Shown here piece after piece: positions 6,699 to 17,092 of a stretch of DNA of 38,643 nucleotides (the first letter of the stretch is position 1; every line of letters starts with the position of its first letter). This DNA comes from Borreliella garinii (GTDB lineage Bacteria; Spirochaetota; Spirochaetia; JABEVK01), in NCBI GenBank assembly GCA_020720765.1, contig DYOB01000014.1:1-38643 (forward strand), in the 5' to 3' direction. A program made the position numbers and the translations under genes. A model generated the notes under the pieces. The model had not been told where the DNA came from, made no database searches, and saw nothing but the letters and a program-made list of their open reading frames with translations.

Positions 6699-9380
6699 TT
6701 ATAGAATTTCTGCATCATACCAGAGATTCGTCAAGCGTCCAGGAAAAACCTGAGGCTTTAGGAGATTGAGCCAGTCCCTTCGTTTCTGAACGCTAACCAT
6801 AAAGAGATAAACGCTCATGCCCTTGAAAACCACAGGTATAAAAAGAAGAGTCTTAACGATACCGTGATCTCGCCTGTCGAGTAGTCTGTCGATGAACTCT
6901 GAAGGCAGTTTTCTTGCATCAAGGAAGGTAATCCCTCCGGGTCCAAGGTAGTTTTTATAAATAGCAGAACTCAATGGTAGGCGAAGCTGTGTTTTTCCTT
7001 CAAAGGTAAATCCTACGCTTAACCAGGCTTCGAGATACTTACCTTCCGGGAGGAGGAGTGCCGCTGCAAAACAAGAAAATTGGCGGCTTAGGTCGACGAG
7101 TGATTTGTAAATTCCTACTTCAGAGTCCTGATACGACGTAAGCCAATCATCTAAATCAAATCCCCTGGGTGTCCAGGACCAGAATCGGGGTTCGTGGTCT
7201 GCTTCCTCAGGCTCGAGCGAGAAATCTTCTTCCGTTCCCAGCAGTGCATTGACAAGATTGGCGAGATCGGAGTTCTTTGCGGGTTTGTTTTTCTGCAAAA
7301 CCTCACTTCTGACCATGGGGAGCCCATTCTCTTCCTCGAATGGATCTGCATCAAGTGGTTGGTAAAGTGCCGTCAATTCCACTGGTCCATAATGATCAAG
7401 TACCCGGTCAGTTGATGAGTCTTCCTCTTCGACAGATTCGAGTTCCTCCACCTCGTCCTCAGCTTCCAGCGGTTCGATAGGATCAGATGACTTCATGGCT
7501 AACCAGGCCCCGTCCGTCAGGAAAAAACCGGTGTCGTAAATATTTTCCAATGTTTCAAGTTCGGCGGGCTGACTGGAAGCACTGACATCATCAGCTTCTT
7601 CAAAATCTTCAACGAGCTCTTCAGCCTCTTCCACAAGTTCCTCTGCTTCCTCTATAAGCTCTTCAACTTCTTCTTGAATCTCCTCAACCATTTCAATTAA
7701 TTCTTCAACTTCTTCAACCACTTCTTCAGCTTTTTCTACAAGCTCTTCTACCTCTTCCACAAGTTCTTCGATTTCTTCGGCTTCAATAAGATCGCTTTCT
7801 CGGCTATTTTTGCGAGGTATATCTTCCTTCGGGGTTTCTTCTTCAAGCTCTTCAATCTCTTCAAGCTCTTCAATCTCTTCCACAAGTTCTTCAATTTCTT
7901 CGGCTTCAATAAGATCGCTTTCTCGGCTATTTTTGCGAGGTATATCTTCCTTCGGGGTTTCTTCTTCAAGCTCTTCAATCTCTTCAAGCTCTTCAATCTC
8001 TTCAAGCTCTTCGAGTTCCTCAAGGTCTTCCACCTCACCAACTTCTTCTTCCGACTTTTCAGAAATTACATGTGTTTTAAGGAGCGGTTCTGTTTTTTGA
8101 ACCGATAAAGGTACGCTCGTTGTCTGCGGTAAGCTCTGAAACTTCACGAGAGCCTCGGTGATCAATCGTTCTAATTTATCGGTATCGAGAGACTTCGTTT
8201 CACTCTGTGTAGGTATGGCGAAAACTTTAAGAATGTCTTCCCAACTTTGATCAATAAGATTTTCAACTTCTTCCCTTTTTTTTGCGGGTATATTACCCAA
8301 GCCTTTTCTAAGGGTAGCTTTCCAAACTGGACCGTTGCGTCTTAGTTCTCCGCTCAATTTCTCGGCGTTAAATTCTTCACCCGACCGAAGCAAATCCTGT
8401 ATCATCTGGATCTGCAAACTTTTCACCCTCAAACGAAAAACGGCTTCGGGGTCGGCCCTGATACTGAGCAGGAAATAAAAAATTAAATAGACAAGGGTGA
8501 CAAAAGAAACGATTATGAGGATCCGTAGGATTTCAGGCATTTGAAATGCTGAAGGAGGAATCAAGGCACCTGCCCGACCATCACTATTTGTTACCGTTAG
8601 AAGAAGTGTTGTTAAATCTCCTTCCGCAAGTGTGACCAATTCATCGACCGTGTTTTTTTCCCAGCGCTCCTTTACCAATGGAAGTAAATTTTCCCATGGA
8701 AGAGGAGACAGAAGGATAGTCACTGCTTTTTCATCCAGGAGAAGGGCGAAATCCGGCCTGCTTATCAAGCCTTTCCGAAAAAGAAATTGGCCAAAATCAT
8801 CAAGCGAAACCATAAGGTGGATGACACCCGATTCAAGTCCTACCCTATCACGGACCCTGTTGATATAACCAAGGCTTTTTCGGTCTTCGGAATAGTATAT
8901 TCCCGAAAATTCCGCATCCAAGGCTTGCTGAGGGATTTGCAGAGTGAGTTGGTCCGCCGGTTTATACGCTATCCTAGTTTCATTTTGTTCAAGAATGTCG
9001 GTACTAATTGAGCTGTATTGCAGACGACGCCTTTCAGGATCTAGAATCTGTAGGCTGGCAGCTCCTCTGAACTCGGCAAGAAAAAGGGTACTGAGCCTTT
9101 GCCTCTCTTCAATATTTTCCCGTCTTTGGATGGGTTCCCAACTCTGGAGAATACTGGGTTCATCTTGAAATTGTTGGAGCCTTTGCTGGTTGATTCCATG
9201 GTATTCGACAAGTGTTGTTATAACCCTGTTAAGGTCGTTCTGGATATCCTGGATAAGCCTAGGACTAAAAAATCTGGTTTCAATAAATGGGAATAGACCG
9301 GAGTAAGCGATAAATGTAAATATCGCCGACAGGAGAAGTGTGAGAACTAAACTCAAGGTGGCTCGAAATCCGGACTTCAA
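6699..9380 (-). CDS. Membrane-anchored protein with extracytoplasmic sensor-like domain, Glu-rich repeat linker and C-terminal globular (possibly GAF-like) domain; function unknown
   Basis: 893-aa ORF with GGAGG RBS. N-terminal TM, ~260-aa extracytoplasmic segment, second TM (LRILIIVSFVTLVYLIFYFLLS), long EEIEELEE repeats, C-terminal ~180-aa domain. Confidence 0.85.
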   Translation of the reverse strand: MKSGFRATLSLVLTLLLSAIFTFIAYSGLFPFIETRFFSPRLIQDIQNDLNRVITTLVEYHGINQQRLQQFQDEPSILQSWEPIQRRENIEERQRLSTLFLAEFRGAASLQILDPERRRLQYSSISTDILEQNETRIAYKPADQLTLQIPQQALDAEFSGIYYSEDRKSLGYINRVRDRVGLESGVIHLMVSLDDFGQFLFRKGLISRPDFALLLDEKAVTILLSPLPWENLLPLVKERWEKNTVDELVTLAEGDLTTLLLTVTNSDGRAGALIPPSAFQMPEILRILIIVSFVTLVYLIFYFLLSIRADPEAVFRLRVKSLQIQMIQDLLRSGEEFNAEKLSGELRRNGPVWKATLRKGLGNIPAKKREEVENLIDQSWEDILKVFAIPTQSETKSLDTDKLERLITEALVKFQSLPQTTSVPLSVQKTEPLLKTHVISEKSEEEVGEVEDLEELEELEEIEELEEIEELEEETPKEDIPRKNSRESDLIEAEEIEELVEEIEELEEIEELEEETPKEDIPRKNSRESDLIEAEEIEELVEEVEELVEKAEEVVEEVEELIEMVEEIQEEVEELIEEAEELVEEAEELVEDFEEADDVSASSQPAELETLENIYDTGFFLTDGAWLAMKSSDPIEPLEAEDEVEELESVEEEDSSTDRVLDHYGPVELTALYQPLDADPFEEENGLPMVRSEVLQKNKPAKNSDLANLVNALLGTEEDFSLEPEEADHEPRFWSWTPRGFDLDDWLTSYQDSEVGIYKSLVDLSRQFSCFAAALLLPEGKYLEAWLSVGFTFEGKTQLRLPLSSAIYKNYLGPGGITFLDARKLPSEFIDRLLDRRDHGIVKTLLFIPVVFKGMSVYLFMVSVQKRRDWLNLLKPQVFPGRLTNLWYDAEIL
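7771..8003 (-). repeat. Two-copy direct repeat, 123-bp (41-aa) period, 110 bp identical, inside the 893-aa gene
   Basis: 7771-7880 is identical to 7894-8003; encodes ETPKEDIPRKNSRESDLIEAEEIEEL... twice. Confidence 0.9.
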
Positions 9381-9395
9381 AAACCCCTCCAGGTG

Positions 9396-9424
9396 AAAAA
9401 AATAAGGTACCTAGTGGTACCTTA
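9396..9424 (-). terminator. Rho-independent terminator downstream of rplQ
   Basis: Perfect 9-bp stem TAAGGTACC/GGTACCTTA (9403-9411 / 9416-9424), 4-nt loop, followed on the minus strand by a T7 tract. Confidence 0.85.
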
Positions 9425-9456
9425 ATTCATCGGCTAGTTTTAAGTTACACTGGAGG

Positions 9457-9897
9457 TCAGGCTTTGGCAACTGCACCTTTTGCTTTCGTTTTTTCCGCTT
9501 TTTTCTTCTCTACGGGGGCTTCAGCTACTTCATCGGTTGGTTTTCTGTCAACAAACTCGATTAAAGCCATTTCCGCTGCATCACCTGAACGAAAACCGAG
9601 TTTTAGAACACGGGTATATCCGCCCGGCCTTTCTTTAAATCGGGGTCCTATTTCTGTAAAAAGTCTGCGCAGAATGTCCTCGTTTGTAATGACTTTCGCT
9701 ATTTCCCGCCTGTTATGAAGTGAATCTTCACGAGCTCTCGTCACCATCTTTTCAGCAGCCCGGCGGAGTTCCAGCGCCTTGGATTTCGTTGTAATGATTC
9801 TCTCGTGTTGAAACAGGCTCGTTAAAAGGTTTTTAATGAGGGCTTTTCTATGGCCGGTCCTACGGTCAAGACGGTTAAAACCGTTTTTACTGTTCAT
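9457..9897 (-). CDS. rplQ: 50S ribosomal protein L17
   Basis: [39 protein letters not shown]. Confidence 0.97.
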   Translation of the reverse strand: MNSKNGFNRLDRRTGHRKALIKNLLTSLFQHERIITTKSKALELRRAAEKMVTRAREDSLHNRREIAKVITNEDILRRLFTEIGPRFKERPGGYTRVLKLGFRSGDAAEMALIEFVDRKPTDEVAEAPVEKKKAEKTKAKGAVAKA

Positions 9898-9900
9898 CTC

Positions 9901-10944
9901 TTACTCCTTGACGTTCTGCGCCTTGAGGGCGTGTATAATAGTCTGGTTATCGGTCATACCCAGTGACAAATTACGTTCTTTCAACTTGGAAACAATTTCT
10001 TCTAAGCTCTTCTTTCCAAAATTGCGGGTCTTTACGATCTCGTCTTCAGTGTGGCGAATCAATTCACCTATCTTCTTAATATTGGCATTTTTCAGACAGT
10101 TACTAGACCTGACAGAAAGTTCCAACTCTTCAACATCGGTATTCAGAAGGTTCTTCAACAATTGTTCGTCTTCGCTGATTTCATCATCACCCCGTACAAC
10201 AGCTTCATTAAAATTAATGAAAATAGAAAAGTGTTCTTTCGTAATCTTAGCGGCTTCAGCCAAGGCGTTTTCAGGGTTCACGGCCCCATTGGTCCAGATT
10301 TCGATGGTCAGCTTTTCATAATCCGCACGTTGCCCCACCCTAAACCCCTCTATAAAATAGCTGACTTTAAGCACAGGACTGAAAAGTGAATCAATCGCTA
10401 TCGTATCTTGAATGTCGATATTCTTTTCATGATCTTCTGCAGGAACATAGCCCCTTCCTAGATCGATCTGCATTTCAACTTCGACGGATCCATCGGGTGT
10501 CAAGGTAAAAAGGTGTTTTTCGGGGTTAAGGATAGTAACCGAATTTCCTTCGAAATCCGCTCCGGTTATTTTTTCTTTCTTTGAACCTTCGAAGTTAATA
10601 ATTACAGTTGTCGTTTCCATTTCTTCGGGCAATTGAATAAAGAGACCCTTAAAATTGGCAATAATCTCGGAAGTGTCCTCGACCGTAAAAGGTATCTTTT
10701 CAAACTCGCTGGTGATCTGGTGCTGACTACCCTGTGGGGTCTTATAAGAAATTCTTAACGCACTTGCCGCCCAACCCTGGATGGAAGAAAGTAAAACCCG
10801 ACGAAGAGTATTTCCTACTGTGGTTCCAAATCCTCTTTCAAAAGGACTGGCAACGAATTTCCCATAGGTCGGTGAAACAGTGCATTGTTCAAAAGTGAGA
10901 CTCTTTGGTTTTTTAAATCCTTTGAGAAGGTTTCGTTGTGACAT
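9901..10944 (-). CDS. rpoA: RNA polymerase alpha subunit
   Basis: [28 protein letters not shown]-terminal alphaCTD motif. Confidence 0.98.
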   Translation of the reverse strand: MSQRNLLKGFKKPKSLTFEQCTVSPTYGKFVASPFERGFGTTVGNTLRRVLLSSIQGWAASALRISYKTPQGSQHQITSEFEKIPFTVEDTSEIIANFKGLFIQLPEEMETTTVIINFEGSKKEKITGADFEGNSVTILNPEKHLFTLTPDGSVEVEMQIDLGRGYVPAEDHEKNIDIQDTIAIDSLFSPVLKVSYFIEGFRVGQRADYEKLTIEIWTNGAVNPENALAEAAKITKEHFSIFINFNEAVVRGDDEISEDEQLLKNLLNTDVEELELSVRSSNCLKNANIKKIGELIRHTEDEIVKTRNFGKKSLEEIVSKLKERNLSLGMTDNQTIIHALKAQNVKE

Positions 10945-10957
10945 CTTGACTCCTTAA

Positions 10958-11338
10958 TTAAACCCTTCGAGACTTACGGGGACGGCAACCGTTATGGGGA
11001 ATGGGGGTGACGTCGTGAATACTCTTCACGCGTAAACCCAACGCACCCAGACTTCTAATGGCGCTTTCTCTTCCCGAACCCGGGCCTTTTAAGTACACGT
11101 GGACATCCCTCAAACCGAAATCCATTGCTTTATTTGCAGCTGTTTCAGCCGTAGACTGAGCCGCAAAAGGGGTGGATTTTTTAGTCCCCTTAAAACCGAG
11201 CCCGCCCGCGCTAGCCCAGGATACTGCGTTTCCACGCATATCCGTAACGGTAACAATCGTGTTATTGAATGTCGCCTGAATGAAAATATTCCCTTCAGTT
11301 ACGACTTTTTTATCTTTCTTCTTTTTAAGCTTGCCCAC
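10958..11338 (-). CDS. rpsK: 30S ribosomal protein S11
   Basis: [40 protein letters not shown] end. Confidence 0.98.
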   Translation of the reverse strand: MGKLKKKKDKKVVTEGNIFIQATFNNTIVTVTDMRGNAVSWASAGGLGFKGTKKSTPFAAQSTAETAANKAMDFGLRDVHVYLKGPGSGRESAIRSLGALGLRVKSIHDVTPIPHNGCRPRKSRRV

Positions 11339-11352
11339 TCAATGTCCTCCGC

Positions 11353-11718
11353 TTACTTCTTCTTTCTCGCTACAGTCTTCCGCTTACCTTTTCTTGTTCT
11401 CGCATTTGTCTTAGTCCGCTGACCGCGAACAGGAAGACCCTTACGATGGCGAAGACCACGGTAACATCCAATATCCATCAATCGTTTAATACTAAGCGCA
11501 ACTTCACTGCGAAGCCGTCCTTCGACGACATAGTCATTTTCAATAACTCTTCGCAATTCATTGATCTCATCCTGGTTCAACTCATTGGCCTTCTTCTCAG
11601 GCTGAATCTTGGTAGCGACGCAAATATCTTTTGCGGCACTCCGGCCAATTCCGTAGATGTAGGTCAACGCAATATCAAGATGCTTATTTGGAAGATCAAT
11701 ACCCGCAATACGTGCCAT
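11353..11718 (-). CDS. rpsM: 30S ribosomal protein S13
   Basis: [49 protein letters not shown]. Confidence 0.98.
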   Translation of the reverse strand: MARIAGIDLPNKHLDIALTYIYGIGRSAAKDICVATKIQPEKKANELNQDEINELRRVIENDYVVEGRLRSEVALSIKRLMDIGCYRGLRHRKGLPVRGQRTKTNARTRKGKRKTVARKKK

Positions 11719-11720
11719 AA

Positions 11721-11834
11721 TTACCCCTGTTTCTGCTTGTGCTTAGGATTAGTGCAAACGATTCGGACTATACCGTTACGTTTGATAACTTTGCAGTTGT
11801 CGCACATCTTTTTAACGCTTACTCGAACTTTCAT
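11721..11834 (-). CDS. rpmJ: 50S ribosomal protein L36 (zinc-type)
   Basis: Manual translation: [37 protein letters not shown]; below the ORF track length cutoff. Confidence 0.96.
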   Translation of the reverse strand: MKVRVSVKKMCDNCKVIKRNGIVRIVCTNPKHKQKQG

Positions 11835-11843
11835 GACTCTCTC

Positions 11844-13166
11844 CTACAAATTTCGTGACCGAATGCGCCCGGTCTTAGCGATACCTTCGTGGTTGTGCGT
11901 CCTTAAATGTCCTTCGATCTGAGACATAGTATCCAAATCCACACCGACCAAAATCAACAGAGACGTTCCACCCATAAGCTGGGCTATAGAACTTGGAAAC
12001 CTAAACAGGATTTGAACCAAAGAAGGTATCAAGGCAATAAAGGCCAAGAACAATGAGCCTGGAAGAATAATCCGGTTAAGGATCTTGGTCAAGTGTTCCT
12101 CCATTTTCTCGCTTCTTATGCCCGGTATGGAGCCCCCGTTATCCCTGATTTGTTTGGAAATCTGTTCAGGGTTAAGACTGACCTGGGTGTAAAAATACGC
12201 AAAGAAGACAATAAGCAAGGTTTGGATGGTCAGGTAAATCGGCCCATTGAAACTCAATGCATTGACAATCGGTATAAGCCAGGTCCAGGTCGAACTCATG
12301 CTAAAAAGCAACTGCATAGGAAAGGTGAGCAAGCTACTGGCAAAAATAACCGGGATAACACCGCTTGGGTTGATCTTGAAAGGAATGTAAGTGTTCTGAC
12401 CGCCGTACATCTTTCTACCAACAACGCGTTTTGCATAATTGACGGGAATTTTTCTCTGACCTTGCTGCTCAAGTACAACAATTGCAACCACAGCCACGAA
12501 GAGAGCTCCGACTATCAGGGCAAAAACTGCGTTCAAGTCTCCACTCTGAATAGTTTGGATAAGACCGACTATCGCCTGCGGCATCTGGGCCACGATTCCC
12601 ACGAAGATAATCAAGGAAATACCGTTGCCGATTCCCCTCTGGTTGATCTGCTCACCCAACCACATTAAAAAGAGCGAGCCGACAGACAGGGTGAAGATGG
12701 CTATAAACGCGAAAGGCACAGCCGGTAGAACAACAGCGTTAGGAATCTGCCCCGAATACTGGGTAATAGCAAAGCCCTGAACTATACAAATAATAACTGT
12801 AGACCAACGTGTCCACTTCTGCACTTTTTTTCTTCCACCGTCTTCCTCACTGATTTTTTTCAGAGAAGGAATAATGACGACTAGAAGCTGCATGATAATG
12901 CTCATAGTGATATAGGGCATAACACCCAGCATAAAGATGGAAAAGTTGGAGAAAGCGCCGCCGGAAAAGAAGTCCAGGGTATCTGTAATTCCTCCAGCGC
13001 CGGTGGATGTCTGCCTGGAAAAGTGATCCGCTAATACTGTCAGGTTAACCCCGGGTATCGGAATGATGGCCCCAAGGCGAAAGACAAAAAGCACGATCAG
13101 GGTGAAGAAGATTCTTTCACGAAGTTCTTTGAGTCTGAAAATATCAAACAGTACGTTTCCTGCCAT
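11844..13166 (-). CDS. secY: Protein translocase subunit SecY
   Basis: Multi-TM; FRLGAIIPIPGVN, GIGNGISLIIF, KINPSGVIPVIFASS. Confidence 0.98.
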   Translation of the reverse strand: MAGNVLFDIFRLKELRERIFFTLIVLFVFRLGAIIPIPGVNLTVLADHFSRQTSTGAGGITDTLDFFSGGAFSNFSIFMLGVMPYITMSIIMQLLVVIIPSLKKISEEDGGRKKVQKWTRWSTVIICIVQGFAITQYSGQIPNAVVLPAVPFAFIAIFTLSVGSLFLMWLGEQINQRGIGNGISLIIFVGIVAQMPQAIVGLIQTIQSGDLNAVFALIVGALFVAVVAIVVLEQQGQRKIPVNYAKRVVGRKMYGGQNTYIPFKINPSGVIPVIFASSLLTFPMQLLFSMSSTWTWLIPIVNALSFNGPIYLTIQTLLIVFFAYFYTQVSLNPEQISKQIRDNGGSIPGIRSEKMEEHLTKILNRIILPGSLFLAFIALIPSLVQILFRFPSSIAQLMGGTSLLILVGVDLDTMSQIEGHLRTHNHEGIAKTGRIRSRNL

Positions 13167-13169
13167 TCC

Positions 13170-13622
13170 CTACTCCACCACAGTCCCGCCAACCGAAGTA
13201 ACAGCCGCTTTGGCTGATTCGGAAAGCGCAACGACCTGGACGCTAAGCTTTTTGGTGAGTTTCCCGCGGCCGAGGATTTTTACGAGAGTTTCTGAAGCAC
13301 GGACCAAACCTTTCTCAACGAGTGTTGCATGGTTGACGGTCTCGCCAGCATTGTAAACGCGTTCGATATCGTCCAAGTTGACGCTCACATAGCGTACCCG
13401 GTGCGGTTCATTCTTAAAACCTCTGCGGGGCAGACGTCGAAACAATGGAGTTTGTCCGCCTTCGAATCCGGGACGCACTCCGCCGCCTGCTCGGGCCTTC
13501 TGCCCTTTTGTGCCCTTACCCGCTGAAGCTCCAAGGCCCGTGCCTTTTCCGCGACCCAAACAGCGTTTCTTCCTGTTGGCGCCGACCGGCATTTTCAGTT
13601 CAAACTGGTTCACCTGGTTCAT
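13170..13622 (-). CDS. rplO: 50S ribosomal protein L15
   Basis: KKRCLGRGKGTGLGASAGKGTKGQKARAGG; FEGGQTPLFRRLPRRGF. Confidence 0.97.
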   Translation of the reverse strand: MNQVNQFELKMPVGANRKKRCLGRGKGTGLGASAGKGTKGQKARAGGGVRPGFEGGQTPLFRRLPRRGFKNEPHRVRYVSVNLDDIERVYNAGETVNHATLVEKGLVRASETLVKILGRGKLTKKLSVQVVALSESAKAAVTSVGGTVVE

Positions 13623-13804
13623 ACTTTTACCTCTTCAACTACCACGAGGTGCGAGACGGCTTTCACCATGCCTAAAAGAGCAGGGTTAACGTCAATCTCT
13701 ACCGAATGGTGGAGTTTTTTTAAACCGAGAGCTTTAACAGTCGCTCTTTGTGCAGGAATTCTTCCCGCTGTGCTACGTACTAAAGTCACACGAATTCTTT
13801 TCAT
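13619..13804 (-). CDS. rpmD: 50S ribosomal protein L30
   Basis: IRVTLVRSTAGRIPAQRATVKALGLKKLHHSVE; operon context. Confidence 0.96.
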   Translation of the reverse strand: MKRIRVTLVRSTAGRIPAQRATVKALGLKKLHHSVEIDVNPALLGMVKAVSHLVVVEEVKV

Positions 13805-13805
13805 A

Positions 13806-14300
13806 TCAGCCCCACATATCCTTCAAGGTTTTGCCGCGGCTCTTCGCGGTGATTCTGCCGTCCAACATGGATTGGAGAGCTTCAAAAACACCCTTAACGA
13901 TGTTGATCGAGTTACCGCTGCCCATTCTTTTAGTGAGAATATCGTGGACACCCACGGCCTCCATCACAGAACGGATATGCCCTCCCGCGAGAATACCTGT
14001 TCCAGGCGCTGCCGGTTTGAGCATTATTTTAGAGGCTTTAAATTTGTACATAATGGGGTGGAGAATAGTTCCATTTTTGAGAGGAATGGAAATCATTCCA
14101 CGTTTAGCGCGATCTACAGCTTTTCTGATGGCGTCGGTTGTATCATTGGCCTTACCCATTCCATAACCCACCTTGCCCTGACGGTCGCCTACGACCACCA
14201 TAACAGAGAAAGAAAAACGCCGTCCGCCTTTCTGTACCTTACCTACGCGGTTCACCGAAATGAGGCGCTCAAAAAACTCTTTATCCCTCGAATGTTCCAT
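13806..14300 (-). CDS. rpsE: 30S ribosomal protein S5
   Basis: LISVNRVGKVQKGGRRFSFSVMVVVGDRQGKVGYGMGKA. Confidence 0.98.
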   Translation of the reverse strand: MEHSRDKEFFERLISVNRVGKVQKGGRRFSFSVMVVVGDRQGKVGYGMGKANDTTDAIRKAVDRAKRGMISIPLKNGTILHPIMYKFKASKIMLKPAAPGTGILAGGHIRSVMEAVGVHDILTKRMGSGNSINIVKGVFEALQSMLDGRITAKSRGKTLKDMWG

Positions 14301-14309
14301 ATTTGCCCC

Positions 14310-14669
14310 TTAAAACTGAATTCCGGCCTCGCGGATGGCATCCGCAAAACTTTTTATGACACCGTGGTAACGGTATCCATTTCGGTCAAAAACTATCGTA
14401 CCGATCTTCTTCTCTTTCAATCTGGCCGCAATCGCTGTTCCCAGCTTTTTGACTCCGACCAGGTTTGTAGAAATACCAGCAAACTCCTTTTCCAGATCGC
14501 TTACGCTCGCCATCGTGGTGCCTTGGACATCGTCGATAGCCTGCACAGAAAAGTGGCGATTCGATCTAAAAACGCTCAAACGTGGCCTTTCTGCTGAACC
14601 ATTAACCTTGGAACGGATATGAAGCTTTCTTTTAAGTCTTTTCCGGTCCTTTTCCATCTTCTTTTTCAT
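14310..14669 (-). CDS. rplR: 50S ribosomal protein L18
   Basis: RPRLSVFRSNRHFSVQAIDDVQGTTMASVS; FDRNGYRYHGVIKSFADAIREAGIQF. Confidence 0.97.
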   Translation of the reverse strand: MKKKMEKDRKRLKRKLHIRSKVNGSAERPRLSVFRSNRHFSVQAIDDVQGTTMASVSDLEKEFAGISTNLVGVKKLGTAIAARLKEKKIGTIVFDRNGYRYHGVIKSFADAIREAGIQF

Positions 14670-14678
14670 CGTTCTACC

Positions 14679-15221
14679 CTACTTCTTCGCTGTGGACTTA
14701 CCAACCTTGCGGCGGACAGTCTCTTCATCGTATTTGATTCCCTTACCTTTATAGGGTTCAGGAGCCCTCAGCGAGCGGATCTCGCTCGCAACACGCCCGA
14801 CCATTTCCTTGCTGATCCCTGTCACAGTGATCTTCGTGTTGGTTTCCACGGTTATAGTGATCCCTTCGGGCACGACGTACTCGATTTGGGTAGAATACCC
14901 AAGGTTAAAAAGAACAGATTTGCCCTTTACCTCGGCCCTATAACCCACCCCGATAATCTGAAGTCCGCGTTTAAAGCCCTCGGAAACTCCCTTCACCATG
15001 TTTGCTACCAAGTTCCGGTAAAGACCGTGCATGCTCTTGGCCATCTTCGTGTCATCAACGCGAGAGACAGAAATCTGGTCGCCTTCCTGCTTAAAAACAA
15101 CAAGGGGAATGTATTTTTGACTTAACTTTCCCTTAGGGCCCTCCACAAGCACTTCCTCGACGTTAAGGCTGACCTTAACATTCTTGGGGACGGGTATGGG
15201 CATTAATCCTACTCTTGACAT
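14679..15221 (-). CDS. rplF: 50S ribosomal protein L6
   Basis: MSRVGLMPIPVPKNVKVSL; EPYKGKGIKYDEETVRRKVGK. Confidence 0.98.
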   Translation of the reverse strand: MSRVGLMPIPVPKNVKVSLNVEEVLVEGPKGKLSQKYIPLVVFKQEGDQISVSRVDDTKMAKSMHGLYRNLVANMVKGVSEGFKRGLQIIGVGYRAEVKGKSVLFNLGYSTQIEYVVPEGITITVETNTKITVTGISKEMVGRVASEIRSLRAPEPYKGKGIKYDEETVRRKVGKSTAKK

Positions 15222-15229
15222 ATTTCCTC

Positions 15230-15628
15230 CTACCAGATCGAACAGATCAGCTCGCCGCCGACCTTCCGTTCCGAGGCCTTGCGGCCGGTTGTTACACCCG
15301 TGGAGGTGGAAACAATCAAGGTTCCAAATCCATTCATGATTCTAGGCATGGTTTTATAACCGGCGTATACCCGGCGTCCCGGAGTACTGATCTTCTTGAT
15401 CTCATGAATCACGGCGTTAGCCCGTTCATCGTACTTCAGAAAAACACGGATGGTGTTGACGCCTTCCGCGTTGATTCGCTTAAAATTCTTTACATACCCT
15501 TCGTTCTTCAGGATCTTGACAATTTCCAGTTTGAGTTTAGAGGGGACAATGTCCACCTTATCCAAACCGGCCAGACTCGCGTTCCTGATCTTCGTCAGCA
15601 TGTCCGCAATGGGATCTGATTGTGACAC
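15230..15628 (-). CDS. rpsH: 30S ribosomal protein S8
   Basis: [50 protein letters not shown]. Confidence 0.98.
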   Translation of the reverse strand: MSQSDPIADMLTKIRNASLAGLDKVDIVPSKLKLEIVKILKNEGYVKNFKRINAEGVNTIRVFLKYDERANAVIHEIKKISTPGRRVYAGYKTMPRIMNGFGTLIVSTSTGVTTGRKASERKVGGELICSIW

Positions 15629-15638
15629 AGCCTACTCC

Positions 15639-15824
15639 TTACCAACTCGCCTTGACCACGCCGGGAATCAACCCTTCGCTGGCAAGCTTGCGAAAACAAA
15701 TTCTGCACATTCCAAACTTACGTAAATAACCGCGGGGACGGCCGCATAACTTGCACCGGTTATAACCGCGCGTCTTATACTTTGGTACCGCATTGGCCTT
15801 AATTATCAGACTCTTTTTTGCCAT
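15639..15824 (-). CDS. rpsN: 30S ribosomal protein S14, zinc-binding type
   Basis: 61 aa; [28 protein letters not shown] with two CxxC pairs. Confidence 0.97.
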   Translation of the reverse strand: MAKKSLIIKANAVPKYKTRGYNRCKLCGRPRGYLRKFGMCRICFRKLASEGLIPGVVKASW

Positions 15825-15832
15825 TTATTACC

Positions 15833-16408
15833 TCACTTCTTGAACGGCACACCGAAGCGCCGCAGAAGACTGCGTGCCTCAATGTCGTTCTTGGCCGTCG
15901 TTACAATTGCGATATTCATACCACCGATTTTTTCAATCTTATCAATGTCGATCTCAGGAAAAATAATCTGTTCTGTCACACCCATGGAGTAATTTCCACG
16001 GCCGTCGAAAGCGTTGGGATTCAAACCCCTGAAGTCTTTAACCCGGGGAAGGGCAACGCTGATCAGCCGGTCGAAAAACTCGTACATGCGGTTTCCGCGG
16101 AGGGTCACCATCGCGCCGATTTCCATATCCTCCCGGAGTTTAAAATTGGAAATAGCTTTTCTGGATTTGGTCTTCACAGCCTTCTGCCCCGTGATTTGTC
16201 CCAATTCTTTCACAGCTGCCTCAAGGAGTTTCTTGTTATTGATGGCTTCACCCATTCCGATGCTTACAACGATTTTCTCCAGCCTGGGCACTTCCATCAA
16301 GGATTTATAGGCAAACTCTTTATGAAGCTCGGGATAAATCTTTTCCCTGTATACCCCGATCAACCTCGGGAGATATCCCTGGGGTTGAACTTTTTTCTTT
16401 TCAGCCAT
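15833..16408 (-). CDS. rplE: 50S ribosomal protein L5
   Basis: [28 protein letters not shown]; start chosen at 16408 behind a GGAGG RBS (the longer ORF starts at 16435). Confidence 0.96.
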   Translation of the reverse strand: MAEKKKVQPQGYLPRLIGVYREKIYPELHKEFAYKSLMEVPRLEKIVVSIGMGEAINNKKLLEAAVKELGQITGQKAVKTKSRKAISNFKLREDMEIGAMVTLRGNRMYEFFDRLISVALPRVKDFRGLNPNAFDGRGNYSMGVTEQIIFPEIDIDKIEKIGGMNIAIVTTAKNDIEARSLLRRFGVPFKK

Positions 16409-16715
16409 GGAGAACCTCCCCTGTCTTTTTGGCAAACCGGACTTTCTCGCCCTTTTCTAACTTAAATCCAACGCGTGAGGGAACAGAGTTTTTGGACAGA
16501 AGCATAACCTTACTCACGTGGATGGGACCTTCGATATCGATGATTCCGCCCTTGTCGTTCTGAGCCTTTGGCCGCACTGTCTTTTTCTTCATGTTACAAT
16601 TTTCCACATAAACACGCTCGTTGATGTGGTCGACACGAATAACCTTCCCCGTTTTTCCCTTGTCCTTACCGGTCAGAATTTTGACCTGATCTTCTTTCTT
16701 TATCTTTCTTACCAT
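16401..16715 (-). CDS. rplX: 50S ribosomal protein L24
   Basis: [29 protein letters not shown]; start chosen at 16715 (ORF-track start 16727). Confidence 0.96.
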   Translation of the reverse strand: MVRKIKKEDQVKILTGKDKGKTGKVIRVDHINERVYVENCNMKKKTVRPKAQNDKGGIIDIEGPIHVSKVMLLSKNSVPSRVGFKLEKGEKVRFAKKTGEVLHG

Positions 16716-16723
16716 TTCACACC

Positions 16724-17092
16724 TCAAAGGACCTCGGGAGCCAGTGACACGATTTTCATAAAATCCTTGTCCCTAAGTTCCCGGGCTACCGGTCCAAAAA
16801 TACGCTTACCCTTCGGATTGGAGGCTGCATCAATAATGACGCAGGCGTTATCATCAAAACGTATATAGGTACCGTCTTTCCGGCGGTATTCCTTGTGAAG
16901 ACGGACTATAACCGCCTTCTGAACTTCACCCTTCTTCACGGCCGCACCGGGAATTGCTTCCTTAACAGCCACAACGATGATGTCACCGATACCAGCGTAA
17001 CGACGCTTGGAACCGCCGATGACTTTGATACATTGAACAAGCTTTGCGCCGCTGTTATCAGCCACATTTAAAAAAGTCTGCATCTGTATCAT
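16724..17092 (-). CDS. rplN: 50S ribosomal protein L14
   Basis: [33 protein letters not shown]. Confidence 0.98.
   Translation of the reverse strand: MIQMQTFLNVADNSGAKLVQCIKVIGGSKRRYAGIGDIIVVAVKEAIPGAAVKKGEVQKAVIVRLHKEYRRKDGTYIRFDDNACVIIDAASNPKGKRIFGPVARELRDKDFMKIVSLAPEVL

Noticed and set aside
7771-8003. Possible CRISPR or mobile-element signature in the repeat region
   Set aside because: Repeats are in-frame coding, only two copies with no variable spacers, and there are no cas genes.
7748-8100. Low-complexity K/S/L-rich ORFs (7748-8041 minus, 7810-8100 plus)
   Set aside because: Alternate-frame readings of the Glu-rich repeat in the 893-aa gene.
13668-14597. 309-aa plus-strand ORF opposite rpsE/rplR
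   Set aside because: Antisense to unambiguous ribosomal genes; no RBS or recognisable domain; explained by codon bias.
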